Numbered from the stretch's first letter, positions 21,583-32,913 are shown. The stretch: 64,000 nt of DNA from Symbiodinium natans (GCA_905221605.1 CAJNDS010002772.1:107501-171500); one strand, 5' to 3'. The notes: generated from the sequence alone by a model not told the origin. Numbers and translations: made by a program.

Positions 21583-21608
21583 GGGGGGGGGGGGGGGGGG
21601 GGGGGGGG
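21583..21608. repeat. Poly-G run (26)
   Basis: The longest G homopolymer in the window, preceded by GGGGGGC. The count is at the limit of what assemblies resolve. Confidence 0.93.
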
Positions 21609-21609
21609 T

Positions 21610-22440
21610 GGTGGCTTGAGCTGCACATGAATTTCGTTTGGCTTGGCTTTGTTTTAGGGGGTTGGGTAGACAGCTCCTTATGGGGCGGGTCGCTCAAGAT
21701 CGGAAGGCAAAACTGAGCGACTGACAGCCCGTCTGGCTACAAGCTCAGCAGACCATGCACAAACTGAGCGACTAGCTGAACGCGTGTGCAATTCAAAAGC
21801 CAACCGACCGACGGGCGGCTCCAAAATGTTCCAGAACACACGGCCCGGAACAACAACCAACAAAAATAAAAATGCCAACAACTCGACAAAACAAAAAAAA
21901 TGTTTGGGCAATGTGGCAGGACGTCGAACTCCACACTGCCCACAGACACACGCACGATCTCCCTCTCACCTACCCCACCATCCCTCCCACCCACCCGTTG
22001 TCCTACGTGGTGGAACGACACAACATGAGGAAACAAAGTTGTGGATAGGAATGCTGCACACATGAAAGCCGATGCGCCTGACAACGCTCCCACTCTCCAC
22101 GTTCAACATGTCAAAATGCACAGATTGCTTTGCCAAAGCTGCTTTGCTATACCTACAGATACCATGTGGTCACCACACCCTCCACCCATGATCCACGCCC
22201 CTTGTTTGAATCTTCTCTTTCGATGCTGAAACAAGCATCTTTAACTTAAGATATGGACACCACAGTAAAATGACATTCGCTTTAAGCACGGCGCTGCTTA
22301 AACCAGTTTGAGGACTCTTCATCGTCTGCCCGCGGCCCGACAGGTCGATCTACAGCCGAGAGCGAGCGAGAGAGAGAGAGAGAGAGGTGACAGCAGGCCC
22401 AAACCGAGAACCAAAGTCCACGACAGTGCAATCACAAAGC
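21610..22440. other. Stretch without convincing genes
   Basis: Contains an A-rich patch (21851-21900) and a short (GA)n at 22367-22387. Frames here are short and unbiased. Confidence 0.4.
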
Positions 22441-22885
22441 TGCACGTGTGTTGAAAAGAGAACTCCCCAAACAGGGACAACTCGTTTGGACAATTGGAGC
22501 CAGAGGCAGCCATGTGCCTAGGACTTTCTTGCATGTTCACCGAAAGATGGTGCTTCAAAAGTCTGCCAATGCAGTGTCTAGGACAAGCCATATATCATAC
22601 ATGCCGATTCAACGGGAGGAGGTCTCCCCTCCACTCTCTCTCTTCTTCATGTCAACGCCAGGGAAGTGGGGTTTCACGAGTGTCAAAGTGCTCGAAATTG
22701 TCCGAACATCACCGATCGCCTTTACGCGCTCTCCATCTTAGCAGAGCGTTCGCCAAAATGCCCTCATTGTCTGTCCCGAGTGGAATGTATCCGGCTTGGA
22801 GGCATCACAAACCGCTCCGAGAGCAGAAAAAAAAAGCAGCGAGGCAACGAGCTTCAGAGCATCGATCCTTTTCTCAGGTGAATGA

Positions 22886-22923
22886 GTGAGTCAGGGAGTG
22901 AGGGAGTGCGTGTGTGTGCGTGT

Positions 22924-22956
<33 letters not shown>

Positions 22957-23558
22957 GGTCAAAGCCTTGGTTGTGTTCATGGCACTCATGGCAAAGTTGC
23001 AGCAAGGCTCCCTCTTGTCATGTGGTGGACAGGAGGTGAAAACCTACCGGCCGGAGTGTGTTGTCAAGTTCGTTGTTAAATTTTTCACGTGCGACGAAAA
23101 GTCGCAGCACTTTCACCCGCATGTGCATGCAACAACACGCCTGCACAAATCTGCACAGCACCAACAAGTGGCCAAGGCTCTTCTGTCCCATTCCGATGAC
23201 GGTGAAACTGCGCGGGGGGCAAAAGGGCACACAGCGCAGCAATTCCAATTTGACGTGGGCACCAAGACTCGCTAATGCCAAGCACTTGCTATACGAAAAC
23301 TCTCCGGTGAACTTCCTTTTTTTCGAAGCCCTCCTGGGGATCTTCCCTTCGCAACTGCGGGCGCACACTCTCAGGGCAGCATTGAAACCTCAGCCAAAAA
23401 AAACACTTTGCCCACACGCGCAGCTAGGACCAGGACTAGGGCGCGCCCCTTGTCGCCACAAAGGGGCAGTCTTCATCCAAAGGAAACTTCTCCCGCAAGC
23501 TCCAGAGCAGGCCCACAGCAACCTGCAGCCATGCCCAGGCTCCAGAAGGGCGTTCTGA
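22886..23558 (+). CDS. Coding-like blocks downstream of a GT microsatellite
   Basis: Two plus frames look coding in sequence: YRPECVVKFVVKFFTCDE and LHKSAQHQQVAKALLSHS (frame ending TAA at 23275), then NAKHLLYENSPVNFLFFE and ALLGIFPSQLRAHTLRA in another frame to 23558. A minus frame over 23368-23018 is also open (CRFVQACCCMHMRVKVLR). An intron could link the two plus frames, but its ends are not clear. Confidence 0.2.
22908..22957. repeat. (GT)n microsatellite
   Basis: GT-rich tract with two C interruptions and a pure (GT) run at 22931-22955. Confidence 0.96.
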
Positions 23559-23765
23559 ACCCAAGATTTTGAAAGGCGCTTGCTCCCAACAGCTCCCTAT
23601 CTACTCAAATTTTGCTGAACAGCAGAAGAGCGCCACATCGTAGCACACATGGCAAAACCCGAAGCCTCCCACCGTCGCGATGCGGCCACGGCTGCTGAGC
23701 CGCCCAGAGCATCAGAGCAGCCGGTGGCGAGGCTGAGCGCATGTGTCCATGGGCCTTCTGTGCTG

Positions 23766-23795
23766 CCCCCCCGCCGCCCCCCCCCCCCCACCCCC
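23766..23795. repeat. Poly-C tract
   Basis: C7-G-CC-G-C14-A-C5, nearly uninterrupted. Confidence 0.93.
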
Positions 23796-23950
23796 ATGGA
23801 ATTTTTCTGCCCGGGTCACGATATTTGTCAGCAACCAGCGCCTTCCACAACAAACGCAGCAATGGCCGAATTGGTGCCGATGACTCTGTCGCTTTCTTCA
23901 TTTTCCAGGAGATCACCTCCATCGGGTGTACAGGTCACAGTGCCGGGTGA

Positions 23951-24986
23951 ATGCCTGACCAAGTCTGCAAACCAAAGAGCTGCAGCGCAGAAGAGTCAGC
24001 GCGAAACGCCATCGTCCACACCTTTACGGCAACAGGCCACTTCTGCTCTCGTAGCGTTCGCAGCAAGAGACAACTGTTGCGGCATCCGGCGCATGACAAC
24101 ACGCTACTAAGGCACCTGGCAAGAGCTCCAAGTGCTGAGTTGGTCACCGAGGAATCCAAGGAGTTCCTGTGCGCCTGGATCAAACTGTGCTTTGACTTTG
24201 GACTTTGAACGTAGCCGTAGCTTGACTCATCTCATGGTTGTTCTTGCCTGGCAAAGTGCGACTGCCCTGATCCAGCTGCGGGCCGTGGCAGAGGTGGCAA
24301 GGATAGCGTTCCTTGCCGAACGCCGGAGCTTTGTTCCACGTGTCAGCAGCCCGCTTCAAGATAGCCGGGGGCCAGACATCCGTATGTTCTGGGCTGCACT
24401 GGTGCGGAGCAGCTCACTGGCACTTCTCCAGAAGCTTGCCTCGGAGGGCAAGAAGAGCAATTCTCTCGCAGTGTTCGTCTGGCCTGCTGTTGCGAAGGTC
24501 TGTCTCAAACTACAGGCACGATCTGGCGAAACAACCGTGTGGGACACAAAGGTGACCTTGAGAAGAGGAATGCTGGCTTCCATCGAGCAGTGGGCGGGAG
24601 TGTGTACTCGGGGGATCTCGGGGGTGTCCTGTTTTGTATTCCTCGGCCTGTTTCAGTGTCGGACTAGTGACTGTGCAAGTCGTGGTTTTGCAGGGCATGG
24701 CCGACCCATGATGTTGTATCTGCTTTCGTGTGTGCTGTCAGCTGCTCCAATCATCACTACTCCTGCTGGATCAGCCCGGGGGTTCACACACTGGCCGTGG
24801 CCACTCACCCATGTTAATACAGCAACCGGAACCAGCCTAAAAACTCTGGCTTGCCAAGCCTTGCACACCACGCATCTGGAGCACACGCTGCGTGTGTGGT
24901 GCGGCATTCCGAAGCAACTCATGGCACAAAACCATTACACACTCTGCGGGATTCCCAACTCGGGTATTCCAGGGATCCTCTGCTAG
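23951..24986 (+). CDS. Split plus-strand gene, product unknown
   Basis: The 24132-24986 frame is the longest in the window (284 codons). Its most protein-like part follows a CTGATCCAG acceptor at 24273: LRAVAEVARIAFLAERRS, RMFWAALVRSSSLALLQK, ASEGKKSNSLAVFVWPA, KLQARSGETTVWDTKVTL, RRGMLASIEQW (to about 24588). Upstream, a different plus frame reads TLLRHLARAPSAELVTEE and SKEFLCAWIKLCF and could be the previous exon; the donor is not fixed. The 3' part of the 284-codon frame (after 24600) is less convincing and probably intronic. Mostly helical; family unknown. Confidence 0.33.
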
Positions 24987-24999
24987 ATTCTGTGAGGGC

Positions 25000-26300
25000 G
25001 AGCACTTCAAGAATGTTCGGTGGGCTTTTCCGCTTACGTCTTGAGGGCAGTCGGTACTAGGACGCTCTGCGGGATTCGTCCTGGATTCTTTGAGGGCATC
25101 CAGACTCTCTGGAGAATTCTTGCGGGGCACCAGGGATAGTCCGTGGGGCGGGCACTTTGGGGATGCAGCATTGCGGCATTCTGGAAGTGCCCAAGCAAAG
25201 GAGTGCAAGAACCTGGACAAAGCAAAAAGTTGTGGTTGATCCATTCAGGAGCTCATTCATTCTTCTCAGCACTACTCTCACTACTCCCACCTTCCTCAAA
25301 ACTGGAAAATGGTGAGGAGTAGCCTGCTGAGTAGCCTGAATTGGTCGGAGCCCGGAGCCATCCCCCTCGTTACTCGAGCCGACCAGTCTTTCAGTCCCTC
25401 ACTGAGATCCGTTGGATTCCAGTTCTTGCAGTGTTCCTGCTATGCGTTCTCCAAAACGAGCTTCTTGGGCAAGCACAAAAACGAAAGTCTTGAAAGACGC
25501 GACTTGCCATGCTTCCGATGATGACAGGCTAGACGTGAACCCACCGAACGCATCACGCTCACGTCTTGCTGGCCGGGTGGCTGAAGTGCAGGATGCCGCG
25601 ACACAGCTCCTGACTCTTCCCGCAGCTTCGCGCAGCGAGCAGGCTTGCTTGACGGGTGAGGTGCTCAACACACATAAGGCCGGAAAGGGAGTCCAGGACT
25701 CAAGCATGAACTCGTTGCTAGCTCACCCTTGTTCGTGGCATCATATGGCATGTATTTCAGTGTAATGATTTTGGGGATGGCAGAGCTCCAGCTTGCAATG
25801 TCAGGCCGGCATCGATCGCGTGCGAGACCTGCGGTAACTGGGGAAGGTTCAGATTCACGTGCGGGTGGAAGCGAAACCAAACGTTTTGGGCTTCGTGCGT
25901 CCAGGGGGGGCTTCAGAGTAGCTTTACACGGCGATGGGCGGGGGCTCCACTCGGTTGCCGGCTGAGCATGCTGCTACTGGCGACGTCGAGTGACTCTTGG
26001 CCGCACAGGCTGCCCCTCATCCTCCCTGTATCCTCAAGGTCACACTCGATCATCCCCTGCGACCGGGGCACGTTCCAGGAAGTGCAAAGGCTCTCGCCAC
26101 GCCCCGCCTTGGTGAATATGGCTGAATGCTCACAACCCTTCAGACCTGATCACAGTCATTACACCCAAGAACCATGGTGCCGCCACACCATGCACGCCCC
26201 GATTGCATGCAAGCGGCTTGCTTTGCCAGCGTTTATCTCGACATTTTGAGACAGCACATCCGGAAGAACCTTGCAAGCCTCACGGCTGATGTGGCGTCTG
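25000..26300. other. Stretch with only weak frames
   Basis: Contains imperfect copies of a CTCTGCGGGATTC motif near 24945 and 25067, and small frames on both strands without splice support. Confidence 0.35.
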
Positions 26301-26304
26301 AGGC

Positions 26305-26847
26305 ATGCAAGTGCCAACAGTCCGTCAGAACATCAACGACGGAGGCTTCATGAGCAAGTTAGGGAGGTCTCAATTCGAGATTCGATGCTCGCCTGCAAAC
26401 ACTACAGCACAGACGAAGGGGTCAACATTCAACATGAAATCAAATGAGCGCTTTGCACCAACTTTGCCTTCATCTTCTGCAAAAAATCGCGAGCTTGCGG
26501 CCAGATCGAAGCCTCAAGTGATGTGTTTGCCCAAGTCTCCACGCGAAGTGCATGCCCACAATGTACAAGCACAGTTTCATATTTCCCACAACCAACAGCA
26601 CGTTTCGCAGAGCATATATAATGCCCCCTATGCAATATTGTGCTCTGTCATGCAGTGCCAGCTTGTGGAGGCCTTGACCACCTTGGCGATCAGAACCTGG
26701 GTAGGCTGCAGCCCCCTCTCGCGGCCTAGCTGGAGCAAACCTGTCCGAGATGGCTGCTTCAACTGGCTCAAAGTGGGCACTACATTCACCCCTCAGCGGA
26801 ATCTGCACCTTTCGCAGCAGCATCGCCAGCAGCAGACGCCAAAGTGA
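26305..26847 (+). CDS. Coding-like plus-strand block
   Basis: A 180-codon plus frame with polar, Gln/Asn-rich composition: HISHNQQHVSQSIYNAPY, SWSKPVRDGCFNWLKVG, HLSQQHRQQQTPK to a TGA. A 197-codon minus frame (27063-26470) covers the same DNA (YCIGGIIYALRNVLLVVG), so the strand is not settled. Confidence 0.2.
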   Translation: MQVPTVRQNINDGGFMSKLGRSQFEIRCSPANTTAQTKGSTFNMKSNERFAPTLPSSSAKNRELAARSKPQVMCLPKSPREVHAHNVQAQFHISHNQQHVSQSIYNAPYAILCSVMQCQLVEALTTLAIRTWVGCSPLSRPSWSKPVRDGCFNWLKVGTTFTPQRNLHLSQQHRQQQTPK

Positions 26848-27233
26848 TTGAATCCTTAGTCGCACAAAATCGCAGAAAAGCCCTTTGGCGAACGGTCGAA
26901 TGTTCACCGAATGTTCACGCTTACAGAAGAGAGCCTCTTTCCTGGACCACCGTAACTGAAGTCGCACCCCGCTCCTCCCCTCCGATTGACTGGACGGAAA
27001 TAACCTTGCCACAAATGCTGCGTGCCACGGATACTTTCGGCAAAGATTTCCAATGGTTTCCACATCCTTCTGCTACCGAAACAAAAGCCAGGACCCTGCG
27101 AGGACCTCCAGGTCAGGGGGTAACGCACAACGAGCATCCACGAGCTCTGCACGAGCGCTGCGCAGCAGGATCTGGGCCAGGTGCCTGCGAGCGGCGTGTC
27201 CAGTGCACCTTTCAGAATGCTATTTTACAGTAG
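26844..27233 (+). CDS. Coding-like plus-strand block, product unknown
   Basis: 129 plus codons to a TAG: WTTVTEVAPRSSPPIDW, TEITLPQMLRATDTFGK, DFQWFPHPSATETKAR. It follows the previous block by a 4-base overlap in another frame, consistent with a short intron or with neither being real. Family unknown. Confidence 0.24.
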   Translation: MIESLVAQNRRKALWRTVECSPNVHAYRREPLSWTTVTEVAPRSSPPIDWTEITLPQMLRATDTFGKDFQWFPHPSATETKARTLRGPPGQGVTHNEHPRALHERCAAGSGPGACERRVQCTFQNAILQ

Positions 27234-27694
27234 CATCCCTGTCCCATCCCACCAGCTCTCGGCTCGCACCACAGCGCCCAAGGCTGCCCCCGTCACCACA
27301 GCATCGGCACAGCCGCGGGGGACCAGCGCCGCCTCATGTCGCTGAAGTCAGTCACATTCAGGGGACCTTGATCCTGCAAAAAGATTATATACACCTCGGT
27401 CGAAACAAAAACTGGCGCCCCTCAAAAGAGAAGTAAAGGCCTGCTTTCTGTGCCATCGGGCCACCCAAGATGCGGCTGCAAAGCGCCAGCAAGTTGTGTT
27501 TGGTCCGCCTTCCGCCACAACTTCGGACCACCGGCGGGTCAAAGCTCCGACATTTCGCAGGGATTCTCCACAAAACAAAGCACAAGCCATCCATGAACCT
27601 ACAGCTGCAGCCACACCGACGACGCCGAAGGAAACAGCCGCGGCACGTCGCCAATGTCCAGCCTCTGCTTTCGCTGTAGCGCAGAGTCTGCAAA

Positions 27695-27796
27695 ACACAC
27701 ATACACATGCACATGCACATGCACATGCACATGCACATGCACATGCACATGCACATGCACATGCACATGCGCACACACACACACATACACACACAC

Positions 27797-27857
<61 letters not shown>

Positions 27858-27868
27858 TATACATACAC
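27695..27868. repeat. Compound (CACATG)n-(CA)n-(CACATA)n array
   Basis: A CACATG hexamer block (about 27705-27769), a (CA)n bridge (27770-27798) and a CACATA hexamer block (about 27793-27860). The two hexamers differ only in the last base. Confidence 0.97.
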
Positions 27869-27904
27869 TCACTCGCACTCGCGAGTGCACGCGCGAACTT
27901 CTGC

Positions 27905-28330
27905 GCACCAGGCTCAAACTTTCAATCTCGGGGCATCGACTCTGCCCCGACGTCTATATGACCTCAATCGGTTTACTCGACACATTCAAACTTTCAGACT
28001 TTGGAACTTTCAAACTCGACCGCGGCTCAAACTTTTGAGATCGAAAGGCTTCAAACTGTCGAACACACAATCTCGAAGCTCCGTCGAACTCCAACATTTT
28101 AACCTTGATCTTTTTCAGGGAAGCGCGAAAGTTTGGAGACTAAGCTTGAGAAGAAACGCTCGAGCTCGAAACTTGGAACTGTCCAAAGTATGAACTTTGA
28201 GGGGTTTGGAGTTTGAAAGCGGCTTACATTCGCATGATCTTAAACTTCGAGCTCGACATATCTGAACTATATCTGTCGAACTCCGTCATTCTTGGAGCTT
28301 TCAAACTCTCAACTTCGAAGGACGTTGCTC
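27905..28330. repeat. Degenerate TTCAAACT/TCGAACT-rich sequence
   Basis: TTCAAACT-, TCGAACT- and AACTTTGA-like octamers recur on both strands for about 420 bp without a fixed period. It looks like a decayed minisatellite or a word-biased low-complexity region. Frames through it are not convincing. Confidence 0.55.
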
Positions 28331-28939
28331 GTGACACCCTTCCAAAAGACAGCTCGCTGGAGGTTCCATCTCAAAAGTGCATATTGGTGCTGGTGCAACC
28401 ACAATGGGCCGCTAACTAGCAGAGGATATCGAAAACGGAATGAAAGGCACTTTGACAGAATGCGCGCGCGTTCACGCTCGGAGAAAAACGACTGGCTGAA
28501 CCACATGCGAAGGCAGCACTTCCATCAGTGAATGCCAACCCTTCCATCAGAAAAAATCCAACTCCGAAATTGAAACAGTTGTGCAAGTACGGAGAGTGAG
28601 CGCCCTCACTCTACATCCTCACACCACACGCGGATCAGCTCAACATAGGGTCACATTCGGAGATTGCACCGCAAATGAGGAGCCTGGGAGGCCGCATGCC
28701 CCACGACGTTGCGCATGACGCCATCAAGCTCCATGGACCTCCCACCAAGCCAGTGCAGCCTCGACTCTTGCCCGTCTGCGAAAGGGAAATCATGCCGAGG
28801 TGTGACACAAACATTTCAAACATGCGTCCAAGTCGCATTTCCGAAGACTCCTTCCTGTCAGGGATTCGTATCTCAAGCCACGTGGGTTACCCTTTCTTCC
28901 CGCTCATGTTTTCAGTTGTTCAGCGTTGATCTTGATTGG

Positions 28940-29290
28940 CCGTCGTGCAGGGTGAGGTGCCCGTACACGCAATACCGACACCTGATCTCCATGTCTGATG
29001 CCTCACTGACCTGCTTGACTCGCGAGAACGACGTGGCCCAAAGCTACTCTGACAAAAAGCAAAGCGATTCTACTCGCATGCAGAGAAATCCCGGTCCAGC
29101 TCAGTGCGCGCAAGACCAGAGTGGCGCTGGCCACGTGGATCGCAATGCGCCGGGAGGCTGCACCTGGGAAGCCCTTAAGAGACTGGTAAGACCCGGTAAG
29201 AATCACGAAATGTCAAGAACTGTCAAGAACTCTCGAGAGGAGAACATGGCCGCGGAACACGGCAGAGCCAGACCCAGGCACTCGAGATGA
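28940..29290 (+). CDS. Doubtful plus-strand frame
   Basis: Last third of a 193-codon plus frame: TCLTRENDVAQSYSDKKQ, GGCTWEALKRLVRPGKNH, ending in a basic tail. No splice or domain support. Confidence 0.15.
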   Translation, partial: PSCRVRCPYTQYRHLISMSDASLTCLTRENDVAQSYSDKKQSDSTRMQRNPGPAQCAQDQSGAGHVDRNAPGGCTWEALKRLVRPGKNHEMSRTVKNSREENMAAEHGRARPRHSR

Positions 29291-29707
29291 GATCTGCAGC
29301 CACTGCCCAGGCGTGACCTCGTCCGAATTCTTAGCAAGCATGACAGGGTACGAAGACATACTGGGGGGGGACGCGGGGGGACGGGGGGGACGCGGGGGGG
29401 GACGCGGGGGGGGGACGGGGGGACGGGCGCGAACGGGGGCCGTTGGAGGGACGGTGGGGGACGTGCCTCGTGCAGCTGCATCAGGCCCGAGTGCCGAAAG
29501 CAAGCAATGCTGCCACAGCAACGCTGATGGGCCTCCAAGCGTGAAACAATGGTGTGACTGTCGGCATATTGACCCCTTCAAAAAAACCTTCGAGCCTGCC
29601 GCGCTGCCCAGGGCAGTGTTGACAGCAATGTCGTCAATCTCAATGGAAGCATCGGCCATCCTGTTAGGCTCTGAGCCCGCGACGTCCCGAAGTGAGGGCG
29701 CGGCCAA
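29213..29707 (-). CDS. Minus-strand coding-like frame split by a G-rich minisatellite
   Basis: 164 minus codons. The N-terminal part reads PSLRDVAGSEPNRMADA, SIEIDDIAVNTALGSAA; the C-terminal part reads SSYPVMLAKNSDEVTPG, QWLQISSRVPGSGSAVF. Between them the (GGGGGAC)-type repeat encodes only Pro/Arg. An acceptor TTCTACAAG lies at 29713 and an AAG|GTTTTT donor at about 29588, so these may be two exons with the repeat intronic. The plus strand is also open in register. Confidence 0.25.
   Translation of the reverse strand: MAAPSLRDVAGSEPNRMADASIEIDDIAVNTALGSAAGSKVFLKGSICRQSHHCFTLGGPSALLWQHCLLSALGPDAAARGTSPTVPPTAPVRARPPVPPPRPPPRPPRPPASPPSMSSYPVMLAKNSDEVTPGQWLQISSRVPGSGSAVFRGHVLLSRVLDSS
29363..29462. 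repeat. G-rich (GGGGGAC)-type minisatellite
   Basis: Irregular units of GGGGG(G)ACGC over 100 bp. The plus strand has many G4-G8 runs and high quadruplex potential. Confidence 0.9.
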
Positions 29708-29742
29708 CTTGTAGAACTACTCTTTGGAAAGAAAGAACACGT

Positions 29743-29788
29743 GGGCTATCATGGGCTATCATGGGCTATTATCGGCTATCATGGGCTG
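29743..29788. repeat. 10-bp GGGCTATCAT tandem repeat
   Basis: About four and a half copies of GGGCTATCAT with single-base variants (TTAT, CGGC). Confidence 0.93.
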
Positions 29789-29799
29789 AGTTCTCGGCC

Positions 29800-30430
29800 T
29801 GGACAGGAGGCCAATGCCCACCTCCCACTGCCTGCTATCAGCAGGCATGGCTACATAACGGGATGAAGTGAGCACATGTGAGCACATCTCATCATCGGCC
29901 GCCATTGAAAGAGCTGGACCTCTTGTGCCTTTGGTGGGGGGGTGCGGCGGTGACGAGATGATGGAACGGTGTTAAGCGGAGAGTTCTGACGCCCATAAGA
30001 TTCAACATGTTAAGGGTGACGGCGTTGGGGCAAATTGTTCACTTGGCCCGCGACTTCCAGGACTCCTTTGCCAGCGCTTGCTTACCATCTCCCTCACTCC
30101 CTAGGCCTGCAACACCCCCTTGCCCCTCCCCTCCTGCTCCCAGTTCCTGCAATCACCCCAATCGGCCCCACGGCCCCTGGCGACCAATAAACTTTCAGCA
30201 AAGCTTCCTCGCCCAAAGCAAACGTTTACAACTATGATAGGTGTCTAACCATTATATTATTTATCTAATCATCTCAGTTCACAGGAAAAAAAGTCATCTT
30301 GTGTTAGTTCTTTCCATTTAACGAGAAGATGCCTGAACTAAATTCACAGAACGAGACCTAAATATGTTCTGCAAATTTGCGAGGGACATGGTCCCGTTGA
30401 CAGGCTCTTGCAGCATGCGTTGTCTTCCGT

Positions 30431-30466
<36 letters not shown>

Positions 30467-31180
30467 TCTGTGGTAGTTTTCATGCTTTTTCTGAACGTTT
30501 CTGCTGCACAAGCAGGATGGCCCTGAACAAACGTGAGGGCAAAATGGCGAATGGGGGGCCTGAGCAATTGGAAGTGGGTGGTGGGCCTGGGGCAAGGAGG
30601 GTTCGTCCCAAACGTGAACTCATGAAGCAGGGTGGAGGGGGGGGGGGGTGTTTTTCCGCATGAAGCTTCTGGTCTGTGTGCAGCGGCCCGTCAATTTGTG
30701 TCAAGTGGCCGAACGCGACGGCAAGCGGTGGCAACCTTTGTGAAGCTCGCAGCATCAGCCTTCAAGCACCGCAGTGTTAAATAAACGAATGCGCACTGCG
30801 CACTGCGCGGCATGTCCAGAATCCAGAGTGTCAAGACCTGCCTCAATCTCAGCTAAACGCATGTCACGGAGAAGCTGCAGCGAGGATTGAACTGACGCCA
30901 TCTTGCCTCACAGTCTTACATAAGCGACTAGCAGTAGGCTTATACAATTGCAAAGCACACCCCTCCCTTCATTGTTACCATCCAACTCTCGAAGTTCAGC
31001 CGTCACTAGGTCAGGGTCACGTGGCGCAGAAGAGTCACAAGCGAGCATGTTAGGTGACCACCCTGAAAACGCTGATTAGCCGGAATCATCTCCGCATTTG
31101 TTCGCATGCGTGGCATCATCCACCATCTCATTATCTACGAGTATGTGTCTATAGAAATATAAATATAAATGTAAATATAT
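29800..31180. other. Stretch dominated by simple sequence, no clear gene
   Basis: Contains a (CT)n tract (30432-30464), a G12 run (30637-30648), an AT-rich patch (31156-31200) and short frames without splice support. Confidence 0.45.
30432..30464. repeat. (CT)n microsatellite
   Basis: About 16 CT units. Confidence 0.96.
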
Positions 31181-31359
31181 ATGTGTGTATATATATAAGC
31201 GACAACTGACAACAGCTATCCAAGCAAGTCATGCTTCTGGCTGTCAATTGAGGCACGCGCTTAAGGACACCAGGGCCACGCGAAAGTTCGATCTCAGTCG
31301 CCGACACGATGCACGTTTTGACGAACACCCTAGCCCAGAAGAAAAGTCATTGCCATCGA

Positions 31360-31550
31360 GGAACGCAGTTCCCCGACCGCTTAGGTCGGTCAGGATGTGT
31401 TGGGACGCCTTGTCAAACATTCCAGTGGTGGCCGCTGCACGAGCTGTCCTTCTATTGACTCAGGGTTCGCTTGCTGCTAGCGCGGTCACCGCAAGCATAG
31501 CGGCATCGGCCGTCGGCAGAGGGTACGCCGACTGTACCACGATAAAGTAA
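31360..31550 (+). CDS. Possible plus-strand coding block
   Basis: End of a 121-codon frame reading MCWDALSNIPVVAAARA, VLLLTQGSLAASAVTA, SIAASAVGRGYADCTT to a TAA. Ala/Ser-rich, could be a membrane helix. No other support. Confidence 0.18.
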
Positions 31551-31997
31551 GCCAGTATCGGGCGGCTGAGATCCTTCAAATTTCACAGCTTGCGACAAAC
31601 TGCCAAGCGCGGTGGAAGCGCTTGGCATTCAGTGGTCTGGCTGATGTAGAACCAAGCCCGACCAGATACCATCGTAGAGGGCAAGGCTGTGAATGGCGTC
31701 ACATCACATGGCTCACATCCGAAAGGACACTGTGACCCTGCCTACAGTGCGTGTTGTGTAAAGTGCCCATAGCCTGTGAGATGAAATCAAGCCTGCCCTC
31801 ATGATGGTTCGTCAACCTTCTCACCCGTGGATGCCTGCCAAACTATATTCACGCGTGAGAGGCTGGTAGCGGATGCAATCAGCTGGGCAGCTGGGCATAC
31901 GAAACATCAACGGAGAACTGCAGCGATAAATTCACTTGCCCACTGCTATGACATTGTCCTTTTGCCATTTCCGCCGGGTGCTCCGCGGTCAGGACCT

Positions 31998-32231
31998 CTA
32001 TGCCAAGTGGGATGCAGCCGTTCCAGTCGCAGGAGTGGAGCAGGCAGCACCTAAACTGAGCCGGCCATGACAGTCGGTAGGAGCACTCAACACTTTGGTG
32101 ACATGGAGTTGGCCTGCCTGTTGGGTAGTGTCCGGCTTCTTGTCGGCAGCAATGAAACTTGCAATGGTTTCGCTGAGACCGTGCGCAAGAATGGCAGAAA
32201 AGCAGGAGCCACGATTTGCAACGCCAGCCAC
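31998..32231 (-). CDS. Possible minus-strand coding block
   Basis: Minus frame MAGVANRGSCFSAILAHG, LSETIASFIAADKKPDT, QAGQLHVTKVLSAPTD. The plus strand is open in complementary register (ELACLLGSVRLLVGSNE), so strand choice is uncertain. Confidence 0.2.
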   Translation of the reverse strand: MAGVANRGSCFSAILAHGLSETIASFIAADKKPDTTQQAGQLHVTKVLSAPTDCHGRLSLGAACSTPATGTAASHLA

Positions 32232-32598
32232 TTGATCATGACCTTGCAGCAGAGCGTGGGGTGTCAGCGGTAGGTTCCATCATGATACGCCGCAGTATGA
32301 CCTGCTTGGGCACGATTCTGAAACGCATCTCTTGCAAGAAGTACTACACCAAGCCTGCTGGAAGCGTTTGGCTTTGGCTTCTTTGGCAAACTTCTTATGG
32401 ATGTCACCTGAGCTGAATATCGGTATTGCGATAGACTCACACCTACGGATCCCCTAGACAGATATCCCAGTATGGGATCGTTAGGGCTTTTAGCTTTCAG
32501 GCTGCGTTGCTAGCCTGAGACGCTCTCTATAGACACGCTATGGCTTTTGCAGTGTCTCTTCAATAGCGCCGCCAGGACTTTTCACACACCCTCCTGAA

Positions 32599-32913
32599 AT
32601 GCGTAGGAATCCTGACGGCACTGAATGGAACTGGTTTCCAGCTTCCAGCCTCCAAGCTTCATCAGAGATAGTTAAACTTACAGCCGGCACTCTTCGAAAA
32701 GGTCCTCCGAAACACCACAACACTTCACAAACCCGAAACCCTCAACATCCAAAAGCACTTCAATTAAGCAGTATGGAAGAACTGGGATGCCAAGCTGGAT
32801 GCCAAGTGTCTCCCGCAGGCACATGCTCCCCGGGATTCTCCGGCTCGGCAGCCCCGCACAGTTTTGACAGCGGCAGACAGCGCAGACCGGCTCAGACCTG
32901 CAATGGCCACTAG
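32599..32913 (+). CDS. Doubtful frame, both strands open
   Basis: Plus strand NPDGTEWNWFPASSLQAS and EIVKLTAGTLRKGPPKHH; minus strand over 32723-32538 reads RRVPAVSLTISDEAWRL. Neither has splice support. Confidence 0.14.
   Translation: MRRNPDGTEWNWFPASSLQASSEIVKLTAGTLRKGPPKHHNTSQTRNPQHPKALQLSSMEELGCQAGCQVSPAGTCSPGFSGSAAPHSFDSGRQRRPAQTCNGH

Noticed and set aside
23649-24110. 153-codon plus frame through the poly-C tract
   Set aside because: Pro/Ala-rich composition comes from the C tract, and a better-supported plus frame overlaps it downstream.
29743-29788. Short regular repeats as a possible CRISPR array
   Set aside because: The 10-bp units are head to tail with no spacers, and the DNA is eukaryotic in character.
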